Of a stretch of DNA of 64,000 nucleotides, positions 37,171 through 45,402 are shown piece after piece. Made by a program: the position numbers and the translations under genes. Under the pieces are notes generated by a model that worked only from the letters and a program-made list of their open reading frames with translations, did no database searches and had not been told where the DNA came from. Location: the NCBI GenBank assembly GCA_024195265.1, contig JAJLRJ010000002.1:2187388-2251387 (forward strand). The letters run 5' to 3'. Numbering within the stretch: the first letter of the stretch is position 1; the number at the start of each line of letters is the position of its first letter. The stretch is from Dendrophyllia cribrosa (Eukaryota > Cnidaria > Anthozoa > Scleractinia > Dendrophylliidae).

Positions 37171-38359
37171 GTAAGTTTTCATGAAAAGCCATATTATTAT
37201 CCACTCTTTGATAATGAATTAAGATGACGCCGGTTTGGCAATAACAATGTGATCAAGCGATCAAACGGAGTCGCAATCAATCTACATGTGCGTCGCAAAT
37301 CGAAGCAATTTTGGGGCGCATGGATGCCGGCCGTGAGCAATCAACGACATTTGGCATAGCAATAACCAACTACTGATTATAACAATATTAAATATGAAAT
37401 CTGTTTTTTTTTTTTGGAACAAAAACTGCGATTCGCCACTTTTTGAATCATTAATCAGTTGGATACTGTTTCTTTGGAACAACTTTGTGGTCTCTGTATT
37501 CGAATTTAGTACTATTCAAGAAGGGAAAAAAACCATATCAACGAAGTCAATGTATTACTCTAGCTGTTAGATGATTACAGCAAATTGAATGATATCCTAT
37601 TGATTGATAATTTCATCCATACTTTAATATTGAAGGAAAATGACGCAGGTTTTGGCAAAAGACAATTGTATCAAATGATCAAACGGAGTCGCAATCAAAC
37701 GGAGTTGCAAATCGATGCAAGTTTCAAAAGATGCGTTAAGCGTGTAATTAACGTTAACGAAACTATTAAGACTAATGAGTTAAAACATTATTTATGGGCA
37801 CATGACTGTTGACCGTGAGCAATCGACGATATTTGGCATCACGTTTACCTCCAACCAATCTTAATGAAAAGAAATACGAAATACGGTCCTTTCGGAGGAA
37901 AACTGCTATTCTCAGTAGGCAAGCATTATTTGGAGCAACAGCTTGATCTGTGTATTTGACTTAAGTGCAACTTAATAGAGAAGAAACACTGTTAGCTGAT
38001 TACAGCAAAGCCTTCGTTTTCGTTAACCATGGTCTTAAAACTAATAAAGTTAAACAATGTTTGGGTACATGCATGCCAACCGTGAGCAATAGACGACACA
38101 TTCCATCACAATTACCACCTGCCAATTTCTATCAGAATAAATACCATATCTGTTCTTTTGGAAAGAAAAGTGCGATACGCCATTTTTTTAATTATTAATC
38201 ATTTGGGTAAGCATGTTATGTAACATTATCTTTATCCCTATGTTAAATTTTTGTGCATTGCAATGACGAAAAAAGAAACATATAAACGTTATTATTGTAT
38301 AATCTTAACTGAATGTGAATGTTATTTTATTGATTGATAACATTGTTGTTTTTATTTAG
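37171..38359. other. Intron with ghost cassettes (third copy)
   Basis: It repeats the exon-less cassette junctions near 37608 and 38010. No gene. Confidence 0.5.
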
Positions 38360-38473
38360 ACACCGATAACTGTTCGCCCAACCCATGTTTAAACAATGGA
38401 ACATGTACAGATGAAGGGAATGACTACAATTGCACATGCGTACCTGGCTTCGAAGGGAAGAACTGTAGCGTCG
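38360..38473 (+). CDS. EGF-like exon S (copy of G)
   Basis: A 114-nt phase 1-1 EGF exon with the TDEGNDY variant. It is the last EGF exon before the Polinton, which sits in the following intron. Confidence 0.85.
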
Positions 38474-38604
38474 GTAAGTTGTCATGAGAAGCCATGTTAT
38501 TATCCATACTTTAATACTGAATGAAGATCACGCCGGTTTTGGTAATAACAATGTGATCAAGCGATCAAACGGAGTCGCAATCAATCTACGTCGCAAATCA
38601 ATGC

Positions 38605-38610
38605 AGATTG
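38605..38610. other. Target site duplication AGATTG (left)
   Basis: Identical to 56151-56156. Single copy in the empty sites at 18550 and 25050. Confidence 0.95.
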
Positions 38611-38783
38611 AGTAGTTAAGGACTTGGCGGTACCAGATCAGTTTTGCAAAACTGATCTGATACCAAGCCAAGTCTTAACTACTTCCCATCTGTTGGATTA
38701 AAAAATATAGAAAAATCAAATGAAACTTTATGTTAATAAAAACAAAATGGTGCGTTTATTCCATTGCGTGATTTCCTTTGCGT
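38611..38783. repeat. Polinton left terminal inverted repeat
   Basis: 173 bp, matching the complement of 55965-56150 except for a 13-bp indel and a few substitutions. The first 73 nt (38611-38683) fold back on themselves around the perfect palindrome CAGATCAGTTTTG/CAAAACTGATCTG. Confidence 0.9.
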
Positions 38784-39034
38784 GACATGATTCTCGCACT
38801 TTTCTTCTGGGAACTTGCAGTACAAGGTCCAACTTTCAAATTAGGTAAACCTTCCGGATCAGCAGCTAGTTCTGGGTATTTTTTCACTAACTCAGAGAAA
38901 ATATTTTCAACATATTGTGGACTTTGATTTCCCTTTACAAGATCTCTCAACTTTGCCAGGTCTGTTCTAAACGCAATAAAACGCTGTTTATCCATCAGTG
39001 ATATCAAAAGTGTGTGAAATATTATGCCTTCCAC
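38756..39034 (-). CDS. Small Polinton protein of unknown function (up to 92 aa)
   Basis: A leftward open frame whose 3' end enters the terminal repeat. The first Met is at 39034; an internal Met at residue 14 (MDKQRFIAFRTDLAKLRDLV) is an equally good start. The product is predicted helical and charged, with no family recognised. A duplicated, mutated copy of its first half lies at about 39300-39410, with an internal stop. Upstream of the start lie two palindromic CSL-like sites. Expression is unproven, but codon-level similarity between the two copies of the start region suggests it was once a gene. Confidence 0.45.
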   Translation of the reverse strand: MEGIIFHTLLISLMDKQRFIAFRTDLAKLRDLVKGNQSPQYVENIFSELVKKYPELAADPEGLPNLKVGPCTASSQKKSARIMSRKGNHAME

Positions 39035-39055
39035 TCTTGTTTATATTGGTTGAGT

Positions 39056-39071
39056 TTCCCACGCGTGGGAA
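39056..39071. promoter_or_regulatory. Palindrome 1, TTCCCACGCGTGGGAA
   Basis: A perfect 16-bp palindrome consisting of two head-to-head CGTGGGAA words, the consensus for the Notch effector CSL/RBP-J. It is followed by AATATTTATTGT in every copy. Confidence 0.6.
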
Positions 39072-39160
39072 TATTTATTGTCTCATCACCTTTTATGACA
39101 ACCATCAAAGAGTTAGCATTTGGATTAAAAATAACATCTACGCAATGGAACAAAGATAGT

Positions 39161-39176
39161 TTCCCACGCGTGGGAA
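39161..39176. promoter_or_regulatory. Palindrome 2, TTCCCACGCGTGGGAA
   Basis: Identical to copy 1, start-to-start spacing 105 bp. Confidence 0.6.
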
Positions 39177-39468
39177 TATTTATTGTGAGGAAATGAGTCA
39201 TCAGATTGTAAACAGGATGGAGTTATCGGTGTGTGACATTCTCGGAAAAAACAGGGGAAGCCCCCTATGAAATGAGTCATCACTATAGCTATTGTTTCAG
39301 ATCACGAGAGAAAATATTTTCAACATATTATGGGGTTTGATTTAACTTTACAAGATCTCTCAACTTTGCCCGGTCTGTTCTAAACTCAATAAAACGCTGT
39401 TTATCCATCAGTGATATCAAAGGTGTGCGAAATATTATGCCTTCCACTCTTGTTTATATTGGTTCAGT

Positions 39469-39484
39469 TTCCCACGCGTGGGAA
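39469..39484. promoter_or_regulatory. Palindrome 3, TTCCCACGCGTGGGAA
   Basis: Identical core in the duplicated segment, 413 bp from copy 1. Confidence 0.6.
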
Positions 39485-39571
39485 TATTTATTGTTTCATC
39501 ACCTTTTATGACAGCTTCCATGATTAGCATTTGGATTAAAAATAACATCTACGCAATGGAACAAAGATAGT

Positions 39572-39587
39572 TTCCCACGCGTGGGAA
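39572..39587. promoter_or_regulatory. Palindrome 4, TTCCCACGCGTGGGAA
   Basis: Identical core, 103 bp from copy 3 and about 150 bp upstream of the rightward VLTF3-like gene. The two pairs therefore sit in the divergent region between a leftward and a rightward gene. Confidence 0.6.
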
Positions 39588-39736
39588 TATTTATTGTGAG
39601 GAAATGACATCGTTCGGTAGCAATAAATTCGCGTTAGCCGATTTTTACATGTTCGCTATTTTTGTTTTCTGGGAATTTAGACACGTGCTGCTTATAGCTA
39701 TTGTTTTAAAAATATTATCTCATATAATAGTATAGA

Positions 39737-40309
39737 ATGAATTGTGATAAGATAATTCACGATGAGTTGAAAGCAATGGGTAATTTTATTTGTGATTTTT
39801 GTGACGTAAAATTAGTAGAAGTTGATAGTAGTGTGAGAGTGATCGAGTCATGTTGTAGTGAACAAGATATAAATAATATAGATGGCATGAGTGTTTGTCT
39901 AAATTGTGGTTCCGTACATGGATATAATTATGTTAAAGAGTATGTTAATTTTTATGAGAGTATGTATAAAATACGGCGAAAATCGGTATATCATCGGAAA
40001 TATCATATCCAAAACACAATAAATAACATCTGTAGCCAACACAAATTACAGATATCAATCAATAATAGAACTAAAATCATGAAAATTTTTGAGGAGATTG
40101 ATAAAATTTTGCCACAGATAAATGGAAACCGAAAACGTATGATAAATATTGATTACATTTTAAAACAATTATTTAAGATGTTAAAATTACCAATTGAAAA
40201 TGATATACCTTTATCTAAATCGAAAAGAACATTAACTTGCTATAAACAATATTGGGATAATATCCTATTGTTAATAGGTGATCAAATACAAACAATTATT
40301 AATAAATGA
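39737..40309 (+). CDS. VLTF3/TFIIB-like zinc-ribbon transcription factor
   Basis: 190 residues. The N-terminal half has paired cysteines (C19-x2-C22, C39-C40, C54-x2-C57-G), a zinc-ribbon pattern. It is followed by RRKSVYHRKYH (residues 80-90) and a helical region. This layout resembles the late transcription factor VLTF3 family of large DNA viruses and, more remotely, TFIIB. Such a factor could let the element drive its own late promoters; that role is inference. The ATG follows 'TATAATAGTATAGA'. It lies to the right of the four-palindrome region and is transcribed away from it. Confidence 0.6.
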   Translation: MNCDKIIHDELKAMGNFICDFCDVKLVEVDSSVRVIESCCSEQDINNIDGMSVCLNCGSVHGYNYVKEYVNFYESMYKIRRKSVYHRKYHIQNTINNICSQHKLQISINNRTKIMKIFEEIDKILPQINGNRKRMINIDYILKQLFKMLKLPIENDIPLSKSKRTLTCYKQYWDNILLLIGDQIQTIINK

Positions 40310-40389
40310 TCCAATATCGTCATGCAAAGGGGGTTTCCCTATGAATGAGTTATTGAATGAAGTTTGTTAGTAAAATTTACTCTAAAAGT

Positions 40390-40872
40390 TTACTCAAATT
40401 TTTTATCATACTGTTTCTCGAATTTATCAGCAAGAGGACAAAGATCGATGATTATTTCATCTAACTGTCTCATTTCATTGATGAAAACAGTGTGGTTGAA
40501 TTGATTTCCTCTAAGACAAGACCGTAAAAAAACTAATACTTTTTCATATGTCGTATAAGCAAATTCAGACATTTCGATTTTCTTTTTATAATTCTTGATT
40601 TCACTTACTGTTTTTAGCACTAAACCAGCTCCAGAAATAGAAGCTAGTATAGCAGGATTTAATGTGATACTACCAGCTACAGTACCAATAACTATTAAGC
40701 CTGTTGAAGTTACATTAATAGCTAAATTCAATCTCTTAAAATATTTGAAAGCATTCTTATAGCACCAAAATCGTTTATGATAAAATTTATACAATGCTTT
40801 GATTTCAGATAATTTTTCTTGGCTGATGTTTTTATCAATATGATTGAAATTGAATATATCTGTTTTAGTCAT
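40390..40872 (-). CDS. Two-transmembrane protein of unknown function
   Basis: 160 residues. A charged, helical N-terminus (1-48) is followed by two hydrophobic segments (about 50-69 and 73-90, with small residues G/A/S) and a helical tail of ~70 residues. The layout (short helix, two TMs, cytosolic helices) recalls SLATT-type membrane proteins, but no family can be assigned. The start is preceded by ATATAATATAAATG on its own strand, the same string as before the ATPase. First of a leftward set that includes the fibre and ATPase genes. Confidence 0.7.
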   Translation of the reverse strand: MTKTDIFNFNHIDKNISQEKLSEIKALYKFYHKRFWCYKNAFKYFKRLNLAINVTSTGLIVIGTVAGSITLNPAILASISGAGLVLKTVSEIKNYKKKIEMSEFAYTTYEKVLVFLRSCLRGNQFNHTVFINEMRQLDEIIIDLCPLADKFEKQYDKKFE

Positions 40873-40899
40873 TTATATTATATATTTGGATAATAATAA

Positions 40900-41301
40900 T
40901 TAAATTTTAGGATTTGAAATGAGGCAATATAATAATCCAGAGATTTGACCCATTATTGGAGATCTTTTTAATTTCTTCGGTATTGAAAGGCAGCAATATG
41001 TGTATCCAGGCCCCTTTTCATAGTCATTGTAAAATCTTCCAAATGCATCATGAAAAATAGCATGTTTAATTAAAAATTGGTATTTGGTATTTAGAGTACA
41101 AGAACCTGGTCCAATTAATCCAATGTCAGAGTGTTTTTCTAATATTTGGTTAAATGATATTGGCTTATTCAAATAGTTAACGTACAAAAATTGATATATT
41201 AAAGCCGATTTTAATATTTCATCTTTAGTATTAGGATGCAGGTTTTTTTGAGTTGTAAAAAATTTATTGCAAAAATTAATTGACTGTGCAAGAATTGACA
41301 T
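40900..41301 (-). CDS. Polinton protein of unknown function, 133 aa
   Basis: No family recognised. It has a conserved-looking central HDAFGRFYNDYEKGPGYTY, paired cysteines (YCC) and a hydrophobic C-terminal stretch. The start follows TATATATAAATG. It lies 27 bp upstream of the two-TM gene and 32 bp downstream of the fibre gene, in the same direction, so the three may be co-expressed. Confidence 0.65.
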   Translation of the reverse strand: MSILAQSINFCNKFFTTQKNLHPNTKDEILKSALIYQFLYVNYLNKPISFNQILEKHSDIGLIGPGSCTLNTKYQFLIKHAIFHDAFGRFYNDYEKGPGYTYCCLSIPKKLKRSPIMGQISGLLYCLISNPKI

Positions 41302-41333
41302 TTATATATATCAATATATTAGATAATTATATA

Positions 41334-43577
41334 TTAAAACTCTTCAAAAAGTACACTGATATGGCAATTATAAGGTGCATATGTAATATGATCAATTGAT
41401 ATTAATTTGATTCGTACAACTGTATCTTCATTGAAATTGATAACTGATGACGCTATATTGAAAGTGTAATAAATTTTATTCGATGCTTTATTCCAATTTT
41501 GGGGTCCAAATGAATTGTTACCGATTAATATAACCATTTTTTTGTATCCTTCAGGCGGTTTATCGTCCAATATTATCAACCATAATTTTACTATTTTTAA
41601 ATTAGTTAACGCAATAAATGATGATGAACCGTTGAATATGATATCATTAGTGTTCTTATTTTTCATATAATTGCCTAAAAATATGAATTTATTTTTCGGT
41701 TTTGGTAAACCAATTATGTTTCTACCATTCATATCAATATCAGTCTCCATAACCATTTTTCCATTTTCAATTACAAAAACAGTATCAAATACATCTGGAT
41801 CGACACTCGAAACATGTCCTTTAACACCATAAACGATTAGATGTGCTTTCTTTGTATTCCCTTTTGTTATTCTTCCATGTAGATCAATCATTATATATTC
41901 GGGAGGAGAAACCTTCCATTTATGTAGATGAACAATACTTTTAGTATATCCTTCAGCACTAAATATCTTTGTAGTTTGCTGTTCAATATCAATGACTGTT
42001 GAAACAACATTTACAGTTGTTAAATCGATATGAGCTTTATCTGGAACAAAAAACTCGATTACCAAAGTGAACTCACCTTGAGGAAGTTTGTATGCATTGA
42101 AACCTATCCTTGACCTGAAGTCATCATTATTGTCTGTTGTAAGTGTTATATCATAGGCTTTCTTATTGATTTGGTGAGGTGATGCAGCAAAATTGATAAT
42201 TCCATTAACAACTATATTACTTTCTGAGGAGCTCTCATCTACATCTTCCATTAGATATCTGAAAACATCTTTCAATGTAGATGGAGTTATGTGTGACTTG
42301 TTTACATAACTCTTATAATCATCCGTTATTCGTGTGTACAAGTTTGTATTGGAATCATTGAGTTCGGTGTTGAAGAATGAAACATTTATAGCAGCGTCAT
42401 TCTCATGTGGTTTAGGAGTTGCTAGATTAACAATCTTTTTATCTCCCATATCAAGATCGCTGGAAATAGTTTTATCAAGTTTGAGTGTTTCTAAATTATT
42501 TATTGCATTCGTATTTTGATTTATTCTTGTGTTGTTATCACCAGTTTTTGTGTCAACATATCCTTTATTTGTAGCGTGATCAATTGCTATTGGATCTTTT
42601 ACATTGAAGATCGTATTTTTATTCATATCAAGACCAGTTTCCATAGAAAGCATTTCTTTACGAGAAATAAAAATGTTTTTCACGTCGTTGTAACTAACGA
42701 GATTGTTGTAATTTGCAGTTAAATCCAAGTATGTCTGTTGTTTCGATTTTACAATATTAAAAAGTTCTTTCAAATCAATGTTTTTAGTAACTTCATGAGT
42801 GTGATCAGGAACATCGGGATGATATTTTTTTAGAGTTATCATATTCACAGCTGAAAGATCTTGGTTTTCATCTGTGTTGATATTTATGATTTTCTTATTC
42901 TTCGCATCATATTGTTGACCGTCATAATTTAAAAAATGTGTCTTCCCATGGTAAAAAGGGAAAGCATCGTTATCACCAGCTGCTTGAACATTTAATATAG
43001 AATGATAATTGGCATCCATGTGATCAGTCAATACTATTCTTTCATTTTTCATATATGCATCTGTAATATTAGCTTTTTTATTACTATAATTTTTAAGAGT
43101 TATCATATTAGTTGCACAAAGATCATTGTCTTCATCCGTGTCCAGATTTGTGATTAATTTTCTATCCATATCAATCTCACCGGGTAAAATTAGTTTATGT
43201 CCCCGCATATCAAGATCCCCCACCATATGAGTTGTTCCATCTAATTTTAAATAATGCGTGTCTCCATACTCTTTATTAACAGCATCTTTTTCTGAAATTG
43301 GTGTTTTTAAATTTCTTATATTATTGTTTTTCATATCAAGATTTGCTGTAACTAATGGTAAATGCTTACTAACAAATGTATTTCTAATAAATTTGAAATC
43401 AACTACATCATTCAAACCAGTAACTGTTCCTATATTTACTATTTTTTTATTTTGCATATCATAATTACCATCATCTGTCAATTTGAAGCCAACGCCTGGC
43501 GGGCCTGGTGGCCCTTGTGATGTTGTTGTTGTCGTTGTTGTTGTTGTTGATGGTAGTAATCCGTTTGAATAACTCAT
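41334..43577 (-). CDS. Fibre-like protein with collagen and tail-fibre-type repeats
   Basis: 747 residues from the Met at 43577. That start was chosen because it follows the typical TATATAATG context; the frame is open further upstream but overlaps the ATPase gene. Order: short N-terminus, a run of nine Thr, a short collagen motif (GPPGPPG), then about nine repeats of the form L-D-M-x4-I-x-N-L-x6-DA-x-N-x2-Y (for example LDMNKNTIFNVKDPIAIDHA). A mixed C-terminal region of ~350 residues follows. The repeats are like those in phage and viral tail or spike fibres that trimerise as beta-helices. Probable role: spike or receptor-binding fibre of the virion. No frameshift seen. Confidence 0.7.
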   Translation of the reverse strand: MSYSNGLLPSTTTTTTTTTSQGPPGPPGVGFKLTDDGNYDMQNKKIVNIGTVTGLNDVVDFKFIRNTFVSKHLPLVTANLDMKNNNIRNLKTPISEKDAVNKEYGDTHYLKLDGTTHMVGDLDMRGHKLILPGEIDMDRKLITNLDTDEDNDLCATNMITLKNYSNKKANITDAYMKNERIVLTDHMDANYHSILNVQAAGDNDAFPFYHGKTHFLNYDGQQYDAKNKKIININTDENQDLSAVNMITLKKYHPDVPDHTHEVTKNIDLKELFNIVKSKQQTYLDLTANYNNLVSYNDVKNIFISRKEMLSMETGLDMNKNTIFNVKDPIAIDHATNKGYVDTKTGDNNTRINQNTNAINNLETLKLDKTISSDLDMGDKKIVNLATPKPHENDAAINVSFFNTELNDSNTNLYTRITDDYKSYVNKSHITPSTLKDVFRYLMEDVDESSSESNIVVNGIINFAASPHQINKKAYDITLTTDNNDDFRSRIGFNAYKLPQGEFTLVIEFFVPDKAHIDLTTVNVVSTVIDIEQQTTKIFSAEGYTKSIVHLHKWKVSPPEYIMIDLHGRITKGNTKKAHLIVYGVKGHVSSVDPDVFDTVFVIENGKMVMETDIDMNGRNIIGLPKPKNKFIFLGNYMKNKNTNDIIFNGSSSFIALTNLKIVKLWLIILDDKPPEGYKKMVILIGNNSFGPQNWNKASNKIYYTFNIASSVINFNEDTVVRIKLISIDHITYAPYNCHISVLFEEF

Positions 43578-43596
43578 TATATATAATATGAGTATA

Positions 43597-44238
43597 TTAT
43601 ATTTTTTCATTGAAATTCTTGGTTGTGAATTTCCTTGGTTTATCAATATATATGAAGCAATATGAATCATTAGTGGCTTTTTCATAGTCAGATTTTTTTA
43701 TACCAAGCTCTCTACTAATCCTGTTTTGTTCGTTTGGAGAAGGAAATTCAAAAATGCAGTAATGTGTAGAGTTAAGACGGATACATTTGTCAGTGTCATA
43801 AAACGATTGACTAAGATATATGCAACTGCAATTTTTGTTTCTTGAGTTAGTGTAGTAGTTTCTTATTTCTGCATCATTTTTACTACCAGTATTAAGATAG
43901 TCATCAAAAATAACCAACTTTTGGTTATCACAATTTAATTCGGACAAAGGCAATATTTGATCATTACTTGCTTCAATAATTGGGTAACCCACCTCTTCAC
44001 TGATTGGTTTCAATGTTTCCAGTAAATGTTGATATTTTGATTGTTCCAAGTTTTTAGCATATAGATAAATTTTATCGAAATAGAGTAGCCTATAGATCAT
44101 GTCTAGCAGAACGTTTGTTTTTCCTGACCCAGATGGGCCGCAAATTAGCATCCGGAAGCATCGGTCAGGCATGAAAGGATATAACTGTTTATAATTTGAG
44201 GTTACATCATCATCGGCATCGTAATTTGGTATTATCAT
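43597..44238 (-). CDS. Genome-packaging ATPase (FtsK/HerA superfamily)
   Basis: 213 residues, the usual length for Polintons. Walker A is GPSGSGKT (residues 34-41); Walker B is KLVIFDD (107-113). Known role in the family: pumping DNA into preformed capsids. The gene appears intact. Its ATG is preceded by ATATAATATAA. It ends 19 bp before the fibre start, and its promoter side faces the PPxY protein gene across a 136-bp divergent region with iterons. Confidence 0.92.
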   Translation of the reverse strand: MIIPNYDADDDVTSNYKQLYPFMPDRCFRMLICGPSGSGKTNVLLDMIYRLLYFDKIYLYAKNLEQSKYQHLLETLKPISEEVGYPIIEASNDQILPLSELNCDNQKLVIFDDYLNTGSKNDAEIRNYYTNSRNKNCSCIYLSQSFYDTDKCIRLNSTHYCIFEFPSPNEQNRISRELGIKKSDYEKATNDSYCFIYIDKPRKFTTKNFNEKI

Positions 44239-44273
44239 TTATATTATATGGGTATATTATTTCAATATAACAT

Positions 44274-44321
44274 GGTGTATAACACGGTGTACAACACAGT
44301 GTACAACAGGGTGTAAAATGC
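44274..44321. promoter_or_regulatory. Four tandem 12-bp iterons in a divergent promoter
   Basis: GGTGTATAACAC, GGTGTACAACAC, AGTGTACAACAG and GGTGTAAAATGC, head to tail without gaps. They are placed midway between the leftward ATPase and the rightward 44375 gene. Iterated sites like this usually bind a regulatory or replication initiator protein; which protein is unknown. Confidence 0.65.
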
Positions 44322-44374
44322 TCTTTTTTATATATGATTTCCAAATTTTATGTAACGTAATAATATAACAATAA

Positions 44375-45391
44375 ATGAGTTTACTTAAATGGAAAGAACT
44401 TGCAAAAAGAAAATCTGAATTAGGAAATAAAATTAATTATGTTCATGATGCAATCACAAAACATAATCTTGGTCAGCAGATAAGTCAGGAATCGTTGACG
44501 AAGGTATTCAAACCAGTAACTAGTAAATTAGATGATGTTATCGACAGTAATTTAAATTTAAGGGTACCTATAAGAAAGAAACGAGCACCTAAAAAAGGTG
44601 ACCAAGGTATTGACTACATGCCTGAAGTTGACCCTTTCGAAGACATGCAAGTTGATGATTTATTTGGTGATTATGTCCCACCAAATCAAGAGAAACAACT
44701 GGTGCCAAAACCACCAACATATGAAGAATCTTTACAAGATCTTCTGGAAGGAAATAAGGATATTTATGTTGATCCTCAGTACTTTGGTGATGAACCAGAT
44801 GAATTACCACCAAAATATGAAGAAGAGATGGACTATGGATTAGATGATGAAGATATAAGTAATGAGATTTTGAATGATATTGGTATTACGGATTATGAAA
44901 ATGTGGAAATGAGGTTAAATCAACCAGAAATGACAAATAAAAAGACTAGGGCCTATCTTAATAAGATTATAAATGATGCAAAATCAAAAAGGAGTCAATT
45001 AAGTGGTTATAAGTCACATGTTACAAAACAGTTCAAAAGTGGGGCTATATCAGAAGCTGAGAGACAAATGCGAAACAAAAGAATAGACAATGCGAAAGAT
45101 ACTTTAAATGAATACATAAAACATTATAATACTAAATTGGAAACAATAAAAGGTTCTGGAATCCAGAGTCGGGGAAAAAAACAGAGAGGTGGAAATATTA
45201 TGTTTTTTAATGATGTAAAGCAGCTTTTAAAAAAATTGGAATTGATTATTGGTGAAAGATTGGCAGGGAATACCAGCATTGAGATGCGAAATATGGGAGT
45301 AACTATATTGGACACATTATTGAAAATATCGAAAATCAATAGATCGCAGTATAATAAATTGTATGGTCAATATTTTAAAAATATAATGTAA
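44375..45391 (+). CDS. Virion-associated protein with two PPxY motifs
   Basis: 338 residues. The N-terminal half is acidic and holds PPTY (44711-44722) and PPKY (44807-44818), motifs that bind WW domains of Nedd4-type ubiquitin ligases. A basic region follows, then I-K-G-S-G (45146-45160), which fits the adenain cleavage pattern (M/I/L)-x-G-x-G, and a GKKQRGG linker. The C-terminus is a helical domain of ~75 residues. Combination of PPxY and protease site resembles adenovirus protein VI in logic, not clearly in sequence. The ATG follows AATATAACAATAA. First gene of the rightward structural cluster. Confidence 0.65.
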   Translation: MSLLKWKELAKRKSELGNKINYVHDAITKHNLGQQISQESLTKVFKPVTSKLDDVIDSNLNLRVPIRKKRAPKKGDQGIDYMPEVDPFEDMQVDDLFGDYVPPNQEKQLVPKPPTYEESLQDLLEGNKDIYVDPQYFGDEPDELPPKYEEEMDYGLDDEDISNEILNDIGITDYENVEMRLNQPEMTNKKTRAYLNKIINDAKSKRSQLSGYKSHVTKQFKSGAISEAERQMRNKRIDNAKDTLNEYIKHYNTKLETIKGSGIQSRGKKQRGGNIMFFNDVKQLLKKLELIIGERLAGNTSIEMRNMGVTILDTLLKISKINRSQYNKLYGQYFKNIM

Positions 45392-45402
45392 CTTTATTAT
45401 AT

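Larger units (their letters stand above)
38890..39605. repeat. Tandem duplication, two copies with ~412-bp period
   Basis: The segment from about 38890 to 39190 recurs at about 39302-39605 (for example 'CTTTACAAGATCTCTCAACT' at 38933 and 39347; 'GCCTTCCACTCTTGTTTATA' at 39026 and 39439). Each copy holds the 5' half of the leftward small gene and two copies of the palindrome TTCCCACGCGTGGGAA. Confidence 0.85.

Noticed and set aside
39014..39196. Small plus-strand frame with two FPRVGIFIV segments
   Set aside because: The repeated peptide is just the palindrome TTCCCACGCGTGGGAA translated twice.
38890..39605. CRISPR-like array suggested by the four palindromic repeats
   Set aside because: Only four copies, paired by a visible tandem duplication, in an animal Polinton with no Cas genes.
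43258..43464. Plus-strand frames opposite the fibre gene (also 42334-42722)
   Set aside because: Shadows of the 747-residue leftward gene with no start motif of the element type.
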